Source of the DNA: a virus
Virus record (IMG/VR): IMGVR_UViG_3300027692_000008
Span: 1-27,797 of that record
Direction: 5' to 3' (one strand)
DNA length: 27,797 bases
Part shown: positions 12,826-20,131 of the stretch, one piece after another
How the letters are laid out: every line of letters begins with the position of its first letter
How positions within the stretch are numbered: position 1 is the stretch's first letter
Made by a program: the position numbers and the translations under genes
The notes under the pieces: model-generated
Database searches by the model: none
What the model was told of the DNA's origin: nothing
Seen by the model: the letters and a program-made list of their open reading frames with translations, nothing else

Positions 12826-14723
12826 AACACCACAGCCATGTTTTTTTTCTGTTTTCCGGGGTACTTGTCAAGAAGAATTTCAAAAATCTTATCCTGGTGG
12901 ACTTTTCCGGTCGTGGATTTGTGCAGTTCGTCTTCGATAACCGCCAAAACTTCGCGGCTCAAGTCGTACCGTGAATCGTTCAGATTGGCAAGTTTCGAGG
13001 GCCTCTTCCCCGTCTTCTCGACATCCTTCTTGATTGGTTCCACAACGCAAGTCGTGACCTCGTCACCTTCACCGTCGTGGCCGACGACAACGCGTTTGAG
13101 TACGAAACTGAAACTGCTGCCGGTGGCGTCGTCACGCGACTTGGAAAGAACGGCACCGTGCTCCTTGTCGTTCTTGAACACTTCCATGACGAAATCGGCG
13201 CCCGCGAAGAGGGCTGACGAACCCCGCATGCCTTTGCTGTCCTCCTTGCCTGTGTGGTGTACCGCGAGCACCATCGCGCCCGTAGCGAGGCTCAGATCCT
13301 TGCACGCGGCGAGGAACAGGCCCATGTCCTTCGCACTGTTCTCATCCCCTGAATGCGAAGCCGCCATCGTATCCAGGATGATCAAGCCCGCTTGGCCGAT
13401 GGCGTCGGCGAGTTGTTGTGTGTCCGAAGACAGCAGATTGGGTGCGGATGCGATGATGTCGGGGCGCGCGCCGTCGGGGCATACATACTGGTCGTAGGCG
13501 TCCATTCGCTTCTTGACGCCCTCGCGGGCTTCTGCCGCCACGTACACCACGCGGCATTCGGATACCTTGCGCCCGCGCCAAGCGGCACCGCGCGCCACAG
13601 TGGCGGCGAGATCCAGCACGAAGAACGTCTTGCCGGACCCCGACTGGCCGTAGAGAATCCCGACTTCGGCTTGTGGAAGCACGCCCTTGATGATCCACGG
13701 CACGCTCAGGTAATTCTGCTTGTAATCGCCCCAAGCGTGAACCGCGAAGGGGTTGTCAGACTTGGCACGCGGTTTGTGTTCTTCCTTCGGCGGCTGGCCG
13801 GTCTCGGGCAGGAAAGAGCGAAGCGTAGTCATGCGGCCTGTGTAGCTGCCGATCGAGGCGTACTTGGCTTCGAAGACTTCATCGATGTGCTTGCCTGACT
13901 TCTGCGAGTAGGCGCGCGCCACTTCGATACCCGCTTCGCCCAGCTGGTGGTGCACGGCGCACAGCACGCCGAACCACCGATCGTAGTCGTCTTCGTCGTT
14001 CTTGATGCGCGAAACTACCCATTCGGCTTGGGCGTCGGTCAGGTTGGTCTTGTCGATGTGGTCAATGAATGGGTCATCTCCTGCACTTGCTGCAATATCT
14101 CGTTCTGCCGGCGCAGACTTTCGAGACCAAAGCCCGTCATCAACCATTCTTCCCGCAAGTATCTCGAATGCGTCAACAACGCGTTGAGCGTCATTTCGGG
14201 AAAGGGCGGGAAGTGATTCGCGGGCGGTAGACCGGATTCCGTCATCAGCCAAGCCGTCCCACCAATCGTAGGGTCTGAGAGTTTCCGGATGAACGTGATA
14301 GGCAACCCACTGCTGCCCGTCGCCAAGGATTTCGACTTTGTGATCATTTACGCCATCCGTATAAACATTGGAAGTCAGTTTCTTGAAAGGATCGTCGGAG
14401 CGAAACGGAATCAGGAACTTCGGCGCGCGACCCGTGCGCGTCATCAGCGCTTCGCCGGGGAAGATCCCGTCAATCAGGTCCGACATTTCTTGAGCCGCCG
14501 CTTCATCCAGGATATCCACGTCGATTGCAGGCGTGTAGCGGGCCAGCACGCCGATGCCGGCATCCGCCGAGCCGTTCGCCGCCATCTTGTGAAACGTCGG
14601 CTTGTCGAGCTTGAGCGACGGCCAGCCTTTGAGCCTTGGCCCCTTGCTGCCCGGAGGCAACGGGACAATGAGATAACCCTGGTCGAGTAGCTGCTCGCCC
14701 AGGTTTTTGAAGTATTGAGTCAT
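12744..14723 (-). CDS. Primase-polymerase/RecA-like helicase fusion
   Basis: The protein has 659 residues from ATG 14723, which overlaps the upstream stop as ATGA and has GGAT upstream; an in-frame TTG at 14750 is less likely. Residues 1-165 form an archaeo-eukaryotic PrimPol domain with catalytic AIDVDILD (Asp68, Asp70), RTGRAPKF near 96-103 and the late His in YHVHPET near 142-148. Residues 240-305 resemble a PriCT linker. Residues 340-560 form a RecA-like ATPase with Walker A GQSGSGKT (359-366), Walker B LIILDTMAAS and LAVHHTGKEDSKGMRG. A winged-helix-like tail follows. It should prime and unwind DNA at the phage replication fork. It is transcribed opposite to the polymerase operon. Confidence 0.92.
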   Translation of the reverse strand: MTQYFKNLGEQLLDQGYLIVPLPPGSKGPRLKGWPSLKLDKPTFHKMAANGSADAGIGVLARYTPAIDVDILDEAAAQEMSDLIDGIFPGEALMTRTGRAPKFLIPFRSDDPFKKLTSNVYTDGVNDHKVEILGDGQQWVAYHVHPETLRPYDWWDGLADDGIRSTARESLPALSRNDAQRVVDAFEILAGRMVDDGLWSRKSAPAERDIAASAGDDPFIDHIDKTNLTDAQAEWVVSRIKNDEDDYDRWFGVLCAVHHQLGEAGIEVARAYSQKSGKHIDEVFEAKYASIGSYTGRMTTLRSFLPETGQPPKEEHKPRAKSDNPFAVHAWGDYKQNYLSVPWIIKGVLPQAEVGILYGQSGSGKTFFVLDLAATVARGAAWRGRKVSECRVVYVAAEAREGVKKRMDAYDQYVCPDGARPDIIASAPNLLSSDTQQLADAIGQAGLIILDTMAASHSGDENSAKDMGLFLAACKDLSLATGAMVLAVHHTGKEDSKGMRGSSALFAGADFVMEVFKNDKEHGAVLSKSRDDATGSSFSFVLKRVVVGHDGEGDEVTTCVVEPIKKDVEKTGKRPSKLANLNDSRYDLSREVLAVIEDELHKSTTGKVHQDKIFEILLDKYPGKQKKNMAVVLLRLEQMGAIRQSLDCYSLDDSEDFLG

Positions 14724-15307
14724 ATGAGATCCAGAATAGGCGAGCGGCAACGCGAAGCCATCTCAACCAACCAAAGGGCGAAAGCTTCGGGCGTTGCTTC
14801 CCTCTCGCGCCGCGTAACTTCCGGGCGGAAGGCCGGGTGATCCCTGTGTTGCCGGCCGTTCGAGTTAGCTATAACGTGAGTAGGGCGGCCGGGGCGGAAA
14901 GGCAATGGTGGCACTTCTTCGGGAGAGCATCCGCAAACGTAAAGCGCAGTCGCTTTGTCAGCCTTATGCCCCCAGTGGAACTGTTTTACATGGACGGTGA
15001 AGCCGCCCCACTGATCGGTTTCACCAAGCGCGGGCAAAGGTTTTTCCTTCCACAAGCGCGATGCGCGAGGATGCTCAAGCACGCCGCCACACACGCGGAT
15101 CATGTCTACCGCCCATAGAGCCAACTCCCGCTCGCCAGGTCTCGGATTTGCCATATGCGATAGTTGGCCCCAAGCGCGGCACGGCGGGTGCGCAACGATA
15201 GGGTCAAAGCCCGTGTATGTAAGCGCGTTTCTGTCCGCATCGAACACATCACAATCGGGAAGAGTTTTGTACACACTGTCTTTTCGCGCGAAGAGAACAG
15301 CCACCAT
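14720..15307 (-). CDS. HPPC-motif phage protein, possible degenerate methyltransferase fold
   Basis: This 195-residue protein starts at ATG 15307, overlapping the AlpA-like stop as TGATG, with GGAGG just upstream. Most of the longer upstream open frame is a shadow of the AlpA-like gene. Residues 1-30 include VLFARKDSVYKTL and CDVFDADRNA. Residues 39-46 read AHPPCRAW and residues 76-80 VLEHP. The Pro-Cys motif followed by an LE(H)P motif recalls motifs IV (PC) and VI (ENV) of cytosine-5 methyltransferases, but the SAM-binding FxGxG motif is missing and the protein is short. I have the impression that similar proteins are frequent but uncharacterised in phages. It lies between regulator and primase-helicase, so a DNA-related role is plausible. 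Confidence 0.7.
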   Translation of the reverse strand: MVAVLFARKDSVYKTLPDCDVFDADRNALTYTGFDPIVAHPPCRAWGQLSHMANPRPGERELALWAVDMIRVCGGVLEHPRASRLWKEKPLPALGETDQWGGFTVHVKQFHWGHKADKATALYVCGCSPEEVPPLPFRPGRPTHVIANSNGRQHRDHPAFRPEVTRREREATPEAFALWLVEMASRCRSPILDLI

Positions 15308-15477
15308 CAGGCCTCCGCTTTCTTCGAATCGATATAGGCAAGAATGTCTTCCTGCTTCCAGAAGACGCGCCCGCCCACGCGGACCGGTTTCGGGAAGTCG
15401 GGTTCGGCCATGCGCAGGTACAGGGTGGAGCGAGCGACGGGTATGAGCGCCAGAACGTCGGCGATGGGGATAAGCAC
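15307..15477 (-). CDS. AlpA-like helix-turn-helix regulator
   Basis: This 56-residue protein starts at GTG 15477 with AAGGAG six bases upstream. It matches the AlpA/excisionase winged-helix family: a leading IADVLALIPVARSTLYLRM helix-turn-helix, then DFPKPVRVGGRVFWKQEDIL, where the wing (PVRVGGRVFW) and the following helix are highly typical. These proteins bind short direct repeats and act as transcriptional regulators or excisionases. As first gene of the primase operon it may autoregulate it. No integrase is visible in the window, so an excisionase role cannot be supported. Confidence 0.88.
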   Translation of the reverse strand: MLIPIADVLALIPVARSTLYLRMAEPDFPKPVRVGGRVFWKQEDILAYIDSKKAEA

Positions 15478-15512
15478 GGTAATCTCCTTTGGTTGTCCGG
15501 TACTGTCCGAGC

Positions 15513-15541
15513 ATCCTACGCTCAGAGAACCGAACGCGCAA
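15513..15541 (-). promoter_or_regulatory. Predicted sigma70-type promoter of the primase operon
   Basis: On the minus strand TTGCGC (15541-15536) and TAGGAT (15518-15513) are separated by 17 bases. Each matches four of six consensus positions. The pair lies between the upstream terminator and the AlpA-like gene, where a promoter is required. Confidence 0.45.
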
Positions 15542-15545
15542 TAAG

Positions 15546-15571
15546 AAAAAGCCCGCTTGAGAAGGCGGGCT
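15546..15571 (-). terminator. Intrinsic terminator of the Cro-like operon
   Basis: AGCCCGC (15550-15556) pairs with GCGGGCT (15565-15571) around an eight-base loop. On the minus strand the stem is followed by TTTTTCTTATT. It lies 25 bases after the stop of the 38-residue membrane protein and separates two leftward operons. Confidence 0.85.
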
Positions 15572-15596
15572 CAAATTACAACGAAGGAGATTTCGG

Positions 15597-15713
15597 TTAG
15601 TGTATCAGACGGAACAACCAGAGGCCTATATAAAACATAGCCGAACAGTACACCGCGATTGCGCAGGCGACGCCGTACCAGCCCAAGGCGTTATGAGGGC
15701 GCGGGCCGCTCAT
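15597..15713 (-). CDS. Membrane microprotein, 38 residues
   Basis: ATG 15713 overlaps the upstream stop as ATGA. The short polar N-terminus (MSGPRPHNALG) is followed by a single hydrophobic segment (WYGVACAIAVYCSAMFYIGL) and ends WLFRLIH. It should span the membrane once. It is the last gene before a terminator. Holin/antiholin, exclusion or other membrane-targeted functions are possible, but nothing in the sequence decides between them. Confidence 0.6.
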   Translation of the reverse strand: MSGPRPHNALGWYGVACAIAVYCSAMFYIGLWLFRLIH

Positions 15714-16423
15714 GATTTCGCTCCGTTCGCTTGCAGAAGGGCGCGCGCTTCATCGAGCGCGGAACGCAGGGGCGCGGCACCGCCAGCAAAGTGAGTTTGT
15801 GCCGCCTCTGCGAGTTTCCGCAACGCGCCCATAGCGGCAGACGGGTGACGATAGAGCGGCACCACATCAGGATCTGCCGCATAGTTCGGATCTACCTGCG
15901 CCCATGTTCCCCAACGTTCATCGAACTGGAATAGCGCGAGTGGCTTCTCGTCCAGCATGCTAGGGGCCTGCGCATTGGCTGGCGGTGCAGCGTTGTACGC
16001 CTCCCTGAAGTCAATAACTGAGATAGCGACATGACCGCCGCAGACCGAAGTCGCGGCAGCAATTGCGTTAAACGTTTTCTGATACGGGAAATCCACCGCC
16101 ACGCTACCCGCGCTCGGCGCTTGGGGTGCGTTATCTGCGGCAGGCTGGGTGGCGTAGAGCAATGTTTCTGCGCCGATCTCTTCCCACGGAACCAGGGCGT
16201 GCATGTGCCAGCCGAGAATGGGATCACTGCCGATGATCTTGCCCACCGGCTCCGCAACGGATACATGGGCGGTGGCGCGGTCGGCTGCGATGACGGCTCG
16301 GGCAAAAGCGAGCAGATCCGCATTTGCGTATCGGCTAGGTGACGTGCAAACGACGTGGAATTCACGCGCCTTGCAGAATACAAAATCGTCGCTCAATTGC
16401 GCACGCTTTTTATGCTCGTCCAT
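15710..16423 (-). CDS. Phage accessory protein, unknown
   Basis: ATG 16423 is chosen over the longer frame because GAGG lies seven bases upstream; it gives 237 residues. Residues 1-55 include VFCKAREFHVVCTSPSRYAN and LLAFARAVIAADRA. Two related segments end in a short strand plus Pro (GAETLLYATQPA near 105-116, and DVVPLYRHPSAA near 195-206), the style of Ead/Ea22-like and DUF551-like phage accessory proteins. The C-terminus is a helix rich in Ala and Leu. I cannot assign a function. It belongs to the Cro-like leftward operon. Confidence 0.7.
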   Translation of the reverse strand: MDEHKKRAQLSDDFVFCKAREFHVVCTSPSRYANADLLAFARAVIAADRATAHVSVAEPVGKIIGSDPILGWHMHALVPWEEIGAETLLYATQPAADNAPQAPSAGSVAVDFPYQKTFNAIAAATSVCGGHVAISVIDFREAYNAAPPANAQAPSMLDEKPLALFQFDERWGTWAQVDPNYAADPDVVPLYRHPSAAMGALRKLAEAAQTHFAGGAAPLRSALDEARALLQANGAKS

Positions 16424-16424
16424 A

Positions 16425-16745
16425 TCACCGCCTCGTAAGCATCGCGAGTCTTTCGTGACTGCGCAGGGTTGAGTTGTAGCCGACAAGATCTTCATCCAGT
16501 CGGAGATTCACATACGGTGGCTGTACCCTGTGCTCGGCGAGCTTGAACGCGCTGCCTAGGTACCGCTCACCGCACGCTTGCACTTTGCCCTCTGCTTCCA
16601 GGTCTCGTAGCCACCGGCGCATGTCTTGCGTAGTCGCGCCGAAGTCCTGCGCGAGATTGAAAGTCGTGTAAGCAACACCAGGTTTCATCTTGGCGATCAC
16701 GTCTTCAGCAACGGAAGGCGTGAGATAGACTTTGCGTTTAGTCAT
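16425..16745 (-). CDS. Small winged-helix-like DNA-binding protein
   Basis: This 106-residue protein starts at ATG 16745, overlapping the previous stop as ATGA. Residues 25-70 read as a winged helix: TTFNLAQDFGATTQDMRRWL forms the helix-turn-helix, followed by DLEAEGKVQACGERYLGSAF as helix end and wing. The N-terminus is basic (MTKRKVYLTPSVAEDVIAKM). It is probably a transcriptional regulator of the early region. The identity of its operator is unknown. Confidence 0.65.
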   Translation of the reverse strand: MTKRKVYLTPSVAEDVIAKMKPGVAYTTFNLAQDFGATTQDMRRWLRDLEAEGKVQACGERYLGSAFKLAEHRVQPPYVNLRLDEDLVGYNSTLRSHERLAMLTRR

Positions 16746-16927
16746 CTGAACCTCTTCGCGTAGGCATCCGGGTCGTAGCTCGTGAGTCCGCTGCCGCCTT
16801 CGGCTAAGGGCTTTTCTTTCGACAACTCATCAATCGCCTCCGTCAGCAGCGCAGCGAGATTTCCCTGCCCCCGCTGGTCAAGATCGATAGCGGCGTTCGT
16901 GAGTCGTAAAATCAGATAGTGGTTCAT
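16742..16927 (-). CDS. Small helical protein, unknown
   Basis: ATG 16927 is preferred to an ATG at 16954 because AAGGAAG lies just upstream and it overlaps the preceding stop. The 61-residue product has two helices (LILRLTNAAIDLDQRGQGNL and LAALLTEAIDELSKEKPLAE) and a Gly/Ser/Tyr-rich tail ending AKRFR. No family is recognised. Confidence 0.6.
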   Translation of the reverse strand: MNHYLILRLTNAAIDLDQRGQGNLAALLTEAIDELSKEKPLAEGGSGLTSYDPDAYAKRFR

Positions 16928-17133
16928 TTGGCTTCCTTTGTGAGACCGCGCCATGGCCTATCCTGAGTTTGCGCGCGCCCGGACGATACAGATCCGTCAT
17001 TAAAGATTAAAAACCAATCCCTGCCATCGAAAAAATCAAACGAGTCTTCCTGTGCGGAGAAATCATACTTCCGTTCGTAGCGACCAGCGCGCACCGGCTT
17101 TACGTCGCCAGAATACCAAGCCGTCTTTTTCAT
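16924..17133 (-). CDS. Small phage protein with WRGL C-terminal motif
   Basis: This 69-residue protein starts at ATG 17133, overlapping the upstream TAA. It begins WYSGDVKPVRAGRYERKY, continues with FFDGRDWFLIFNDGS and ends WRGLTKEAK. The order 'PVRxGxYE... W... WRGL' is common in small uncharacterised phage proteins, which are probably compact beta domains. The function is not known to me. Confidence 0.65.
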   Translation of the reverse strand: MKKTAWYSGDVKPVRAGRYERKYDFSAQEDSFDFFDGRDWFLIFNDGSVSSGRAQTQDRPWRGLTKEAK

Positions 17134-17420
17134 TAGCAGTCCCCAGATTTATAAAACTTGCATTGAGCGCACGCTACAGCCAGATCCCCGCGACGCACTT
17201 CGGGAAGCGGTGAGTGACGCTTACGCTTATTGATAGAAGCGATCGCTTTCTCGATTCGCCCCGCCATTTCGCTACTCGCCACAAAAGGCTTGCCGTTACC
17301 GCGCACGCCGTAGTCCAGCTGGTAGAGCGTGGAGAGCGAGGTGTGAGCCTTGATGGCAAGCTCCTTCTTTTCCGCACTTGTGGAATTTGCCATCCAGTCT
17401 TTGTACTTCGAAATTGTCAT
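17133..17420 (-). CDS. Cro-like regulator with C-terminal cysteine cluster
   Basis: This 95-residue protein starts at ATG 17420 with AGGAG five bases upstream. Residues 15-62 form a Cro/XRE-like helix-turn-helix: KKELAIKAHTSLSTLYQLDY, then VASSEMAGRIEKAIASIN. The tail carries CAQCKFYKSGDC, three Cys that could bind metal, an uncommon addition to Cro-like proteins. Its gene is transcribed away from the divergent promoter pair at 17576-17719, so it is the natural candidate for repressing the rightward replication operon or its own promoter, by inference. Confidence 0.75.
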   Translation of the reverse strand: MTISKYKDWMANSTSAEKKELAIKAHTSLSTLYQLDYGVRGNGKPFVASSEMAGRIEKAIASINKRKRHSPLPEVRRGDLAVACAQCKFYKSGDC

Positions 17421-17428
17421 AAGTGCTC

Positions 17429-17575
17429 CTAGCCGAACGACGCAAGCAGATTTTCACGGCTAAGTGTGACGAACTCAACCCCGCGCACTGACTTAAGGAC
17501 AACGAATGCGCTGTTAGTGTCGCCTGAAAACAGAACGAAGGTCTTGCGGTCGCTCTTGCGGATATATCGAATCAT
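17429..17575 (-). CDS. Small protein, unknown
   Basis: This 48-residue protein starts at ATG 17575 with GGAG eight bases upstream, and is the first gene of the leftward Cro-like operon. It alternates basic and hydrophobic residues (MIRYIRKSDRKTFVLFSGD, then AFVVLKSVRGVEFVTLS) and looks like a small beta domain. No family is recognised. Confidence 0.65.
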   Translation of the reverse strand: MIRYIRKSDRKTFVLFSGDTNSAFVVLKSVRGVEFVTLSRENLLASFG

Positions 17576-17635
17576 GTTATTTGCTCCGTTTCGTTGTTGA
17601 TGACTGAACTATAGCAGATGCAAAATATAAAGCAA
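17576..17635 (-). promoter_or_regulatory. Promoter and leader, copy 2 of the recurring cassette
   Basis: On the minus strand TTGCTT (17635-17630), a 16-base spacer ending GCATCTGC, and TATAGT (17613-17608) form a sigma70-type promoter with an extended -10. The leader carries ACAACGAA 11 bases after the -10 and GGAG before ATG 17575. Distance from -10 to ATG is 32 bases, identical to copy 1. Confidence 0.72.
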
Positions 17636-17648
17636 GTGCTAAATTTTC

Positions 17649-17719
17649 TTGACAAGCCCTTAGGCGAGTGACCTATAATTCATTTCGTCGTAGCCCATCA
17701 ACCGAAGGAGATAAACGAT
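17649..17719 (+). promoter_or_regulatory. Promoter of the rightward replication operon
   Basis: TTGACA (17649-17654) and TATAAT (17674-17679) are both perfect consensus boxes, separated by 19 bases, slightly longer than optimal. AAGGAG lies nine bases before ATG 17720. Its -35 is only 13 bases from the -35 of the divergent leftward promoter, so one regulator bound between them could control both. Confidence 0.75.
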
Positions 17720-18154
17720 ATGTCTTTAGAATCACAAATTGGCATCCTAACCGATGCAGTGCGCGAACTCACGTCCGCGCTTAATTCGTATGGCGTACGT
17801 CAGCATAACGCTGAAGTAGTTAAGACAGTCGAAGCAAAGCGCATCTTGCCGCTTACTGACGCGGATCACAAGCCGAAGGAAGAACTCCCAAACGCGAAAT
17901 CGGAAGAGACGCAGCAAACCACCTCGCCCGCTTCCGAGCCTACAGAGCCCGAATCCGCGCCGGTCACTTATCAGGACGTTAAGGACGTAACGATCTCCAT
18001 GAGCAAGACGGATCTCGCCAAGACAAAAGCTGCGTTGTCACGCTTCGGTGTTGCTAGCGCCAAAGGCTTGAAGGAGGAACAGTGGGCGGAGTACCACGCC
18101 TACCTGCTCAAGGTACAAGCCGGTGAAATCAATCCGGAAGAAAGCCATGGTTGA
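17720..18154 (+). CDS. Unknown first protein of the replication operon
   Basis: This 144-residue protein starts at ATG 17720. Residues 1-22 form a helix (ESQIGILTDAVRELTSALNS) that may oligomerise. Residues 45-82 are a Pro/Glu/Ser/Thr-rich linker. Residues 83-140 form a helical C-terminal domain (LAKTKAALSRFGVASAKGLK, then QWAEYHAYLLKVQAG). Similar short C-terminal domains occur in phage recombination and ssDNA-binding proteins, so a link to the DUF2800/DUF2815 genes that follow is plausible. The next gene starts eight bases before its end. Confidence 0.75.
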   Translation: MSLESQIGILTDAVRELTSALNSYGVRQHNAEVVKTVEAKRILPLTDADHKPKEELPNAKSEETQQTTSPASEPTEPESAPVTYQDVKDVTISMSKTDLAKTKAALSRFGVASAKGLKEEQWAEYHAYLLKVQAGEINPEESHG

Positions 18155-19394
18155 AACCGTCGAGTATCACGCCCTAGCAAGCCCTTCGGGCGCACACCGT
18201 TGGCTTAGCTGTGCAAACTCCCTGGCAATGGAGATCGGCCAGCCGGGAGGCGATTCGAAAGCCGCCGATCTCGGAACCGACAAGCACGAACTGTTGGCGA
18301 TGTGCCTGGAGTTGAAGTCCGACGCGACTGACTACGAAGGGCATGTGATGAAGCGGGGGCATGAGGTTACCCGTGCATTCGCCATCGATGTGCAAACTGT
18401 GCTGGACAACGTGCGCGATCGGATTCGCAACTACGAAGCCCAAGGCTGCACGGTAACGGTCGAGATCGAACAGGACGTACCTATCGACCAGATTACCGGC
18501 GAGAAGGGCGCCACGGGCCGCGTAGACATCGTGCTCATCGTTTCGTGGCCTGATGACCATGCGACGGGTGACGTGATCGATGCGAAGTTTGGTTACCAGG
18601 AAGTGGACGCTGAAGAGAATCCGCAACTCATGATGTACGCCCACGGGGTGCTTCAGAAGTTCGGACTGATCGAGGATTTCACTGAGTTAAACCTGGTTAT
18701 CGAACAGCCTCTGCGGACTGGAAATGAGTTTACAGTCCGCCCCGGTAGCATAGAAGAGTGGGCAGAAGCCGAAGCAGGTCCGGCGGCAACGAAGGCTATC
18801 ATGATTCACAAGATGGTTGGCGAACGTGCGCTGAAGGAAGAGGATTTCGCGCCGGCTGAAAAAACCTGCATGTGGTGCAAGGCAAAAGCGGTTTGCCCCG
18901 CCCTGCTCGCGAAGGTTGAAGAAACGATCGGCGCGGACTTCGAAGCTTTAGAGACGACGACGGGTCGCGACCCTGAAACGGTTACGGTCGAACGCTTGGG
19001 CGAAATCTTCCCAAATCTCGAACTCGTGGAGGACTGGATCAAAGCGGTAAGAGCGCGCATCGAGTTTGAGATGTTTGCAGGCCGCAAAGTACCGGGCGTA
19101 AAGGTAGTGGCGGGCAAGCGCGGTAACCGAGCGTGGGCGGACGACGCAGAAGCCGAAGCGATGCTCAAAGCAATGCGCGTGAAGCAGGACGAGATGTACA
19201 GCTTCAAGCTGCTAGGCCCTAAGCCGATCCTTGAACTTCTGAAGAGCAAGCCGCGAAACCTGAAGAGGATCGAACAGCTTGTGATTCAACCCGAAGGCAA
19301 GCCGCATGTAGTGTTGGACTCGGACAAGCGTCCGGCGATTGAAATTAAACCTGTCGATGACGGCTTTGAAGCCGACGAAGAGGATCTATGCTAG
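18147..19394 (+). CDS. DUF2800 nuclease, Cas4/RecB-like
   Basis: ATG 18147 (GGAAG upstream) is chosen over GTG 18123 and gives 415 residues. The protein belongs to the DUF2800 branch of PD-(D/E)XK nucleases. Visible active-site elements are GRVDIVL (Asp127), DVIDAKFG (Asp145, Lys147) and NPQLMMYA (Gln160, Tyr164). Cys22 in WLSCANSL together with Cys241, Cys244 and Cys250 matches the four-Cys iron-sulfur arrangement of Cas4 and AddB. In phages this family accompanies DUF2815 and PolA genes and is thought to act as a recombination or end-processing exonuclease. The C-terminal 150 residues (for example GRKVPGVKVVAGKRGNRAW) are typical of DUF2800. Confidence 0.9.
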   Translation: MVETVEYHALASPSGAHRWLSCANSLAMEIGQPGGDSKAADLGTDKHELLAMCLELKSDATDYEGHVMKRGHEVTRAFAIDVQTVLDNVRDRIRNYEAQGCTVTVEIEQDVPIDQITGEKGATGRVDIVLIVSWPDDHATGDVIDAKFGYQEVDAEENPQLMMYAHGVLQKFGLIEDFTELNLVIEQPLRTGNEFTVRPGSIEEWAEAEAGPAATKAIMIHKMVGERALKEEDFAPAEKTCMWCKAKAVCPALLAKVEETIGADFEALETTTGRDPETVTVERLGEIFPNLELVEDWIKAVRARIEFEMFAGRKVPGVKVVAGKRGNRAWADDAEAEAMLKAMRVKQDEMYSFKLLGPKPILELLKSKPRNLKRIEQLVIQPEGKPHVVLDSDKRPAIEIKPVDDGFEADEEDLC

Positions 19395-19552
19395 TTCGCT
19401 CTAAAAACACAATCATCATTACCGAAACGGACCTGCTGGGCTGCGACAACTGGATCACGCAAGTTACCAAACTTCTCGCGCATTTCTTGAGTGAAAAGCG
19501 GGAAGCCACGGATGTCCGCATTGAGATCGATTTTTCATTTTTTAAGGAGTAG
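19388..19552 (+). CDS. Small protein between nuclease and SSB genes
   Basis: This 54-residue protein starts at ATG 19388, overlapping the end of the nuclease gene by seven bases, with GAGG four bases upstream. It reads as beta-helix-beta: SKNTIIITETDLLG, CDNWITQVTKLLAHFLSEKR, then TDVRIEIDFSFFK. The coherent amphipathic pattern, good ribosome site and operon spacing support a real gene. Function unknown. Confidence 0.7.
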   Translation: MLVRSKNTIIITETDLLGCDNWITQVTKLLAHFLSEKREATDVRIEIDFSFFKE

Positions 19553-19556
19553 CACC

Positions 19557-20129
19557 ATGGAAGTCATGCTGAAGAATGTACGTATCGCGTTTTGCCAAGC
19601 CCTTTTGGGCGAAGCGGAAGACTATCAGGGTAACGGCGTGTTCCGCCACTCAGCCACGTTTCTGATCGAACCGGGCAGCGCAAACGACAAGGCGGTCAAG
19701 GACGCCATCAAGGCCGAAGCCGTGAACGTTTGGGCTAAGAAGGCTGATTCGATGCTGGAATCGCTCAAGGGCAATTCGAACAAGTACTGCTACCAGAACG
19801 GAAACACGAAGGACTACGATGGGTTCGAAGGCAAGATGTTCATCGGCGCGCACCGCAAGAAGGCCGACGGGCGCCCGATGTTGCTGGATAGCGTCAAGGA
19901 TCCTGAAACCGGGAAGGCTGCGAAGCTGACCGGATCAGAAGGCCGGATCTACGCGGGCTGCTACGTCAACGCCAAGATCTCGATTTACTGCCAGCCAGGA
20001 CAGAACAGCGGCGTGCGCGCGGGGCTTCTCGGTGTCCAGTTCGCAGCACCCGGTGACAGCTTCGGCGGCGCGGGTCGTGCGAAGGAAGACGACTTCGATG
20101 CAGTGGATGCAGAAGACGACTTGGCCTGA
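19557..20129 (+). CDS. DUF2815 single-stranded DNA-binding protein
   Basis: ATG 19557 follows AAGGAG by seven bases and gives 190 residues. The protein is of the DUF2815 family: an opening beta segment (MLKNVRIAFCQALLGEAEDY), HSATFLIEPGS, then YDGFEGKMFIGAHRKKADGR and GRIYAGCYVNAKISIYCQPG. The last 20 residues are Asp/Glu-rich (EDDFDAVDAEDDLA), the acidic tail characteristic of phage SSBs such as T7 gp2.5, which recruits other replication proteins. It should coat ssDNA during replication and recombination. Confidence 0.9.
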   Translation: MEVMLKNVRIAFCQALLGEAEDYQGNGVFRHSATFLIEPGSANDKAVKDAIKAEAVNVWAKKADSMLESLKGNSNKYCYQNGNTKDYDGFEGKMFIGAHRKKADGRPMLLDSVKDPETGKAAKLTGSEGRIYAGCYVNAKISIYCQPGQNSGVRAGLLGVQFAAPGDSFGGAGRAKEDDFDAVDAEDDLA

Positions 20130-20131
20130 TC

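Noticed and set aside
15308-15574. 89-residue extension of the HPPC protein
   Set aside because: It is the out-of-frame shadow of the AlpA-like gene; ATG 15307 has GGAGG directly upstream and a TGATG coupling.
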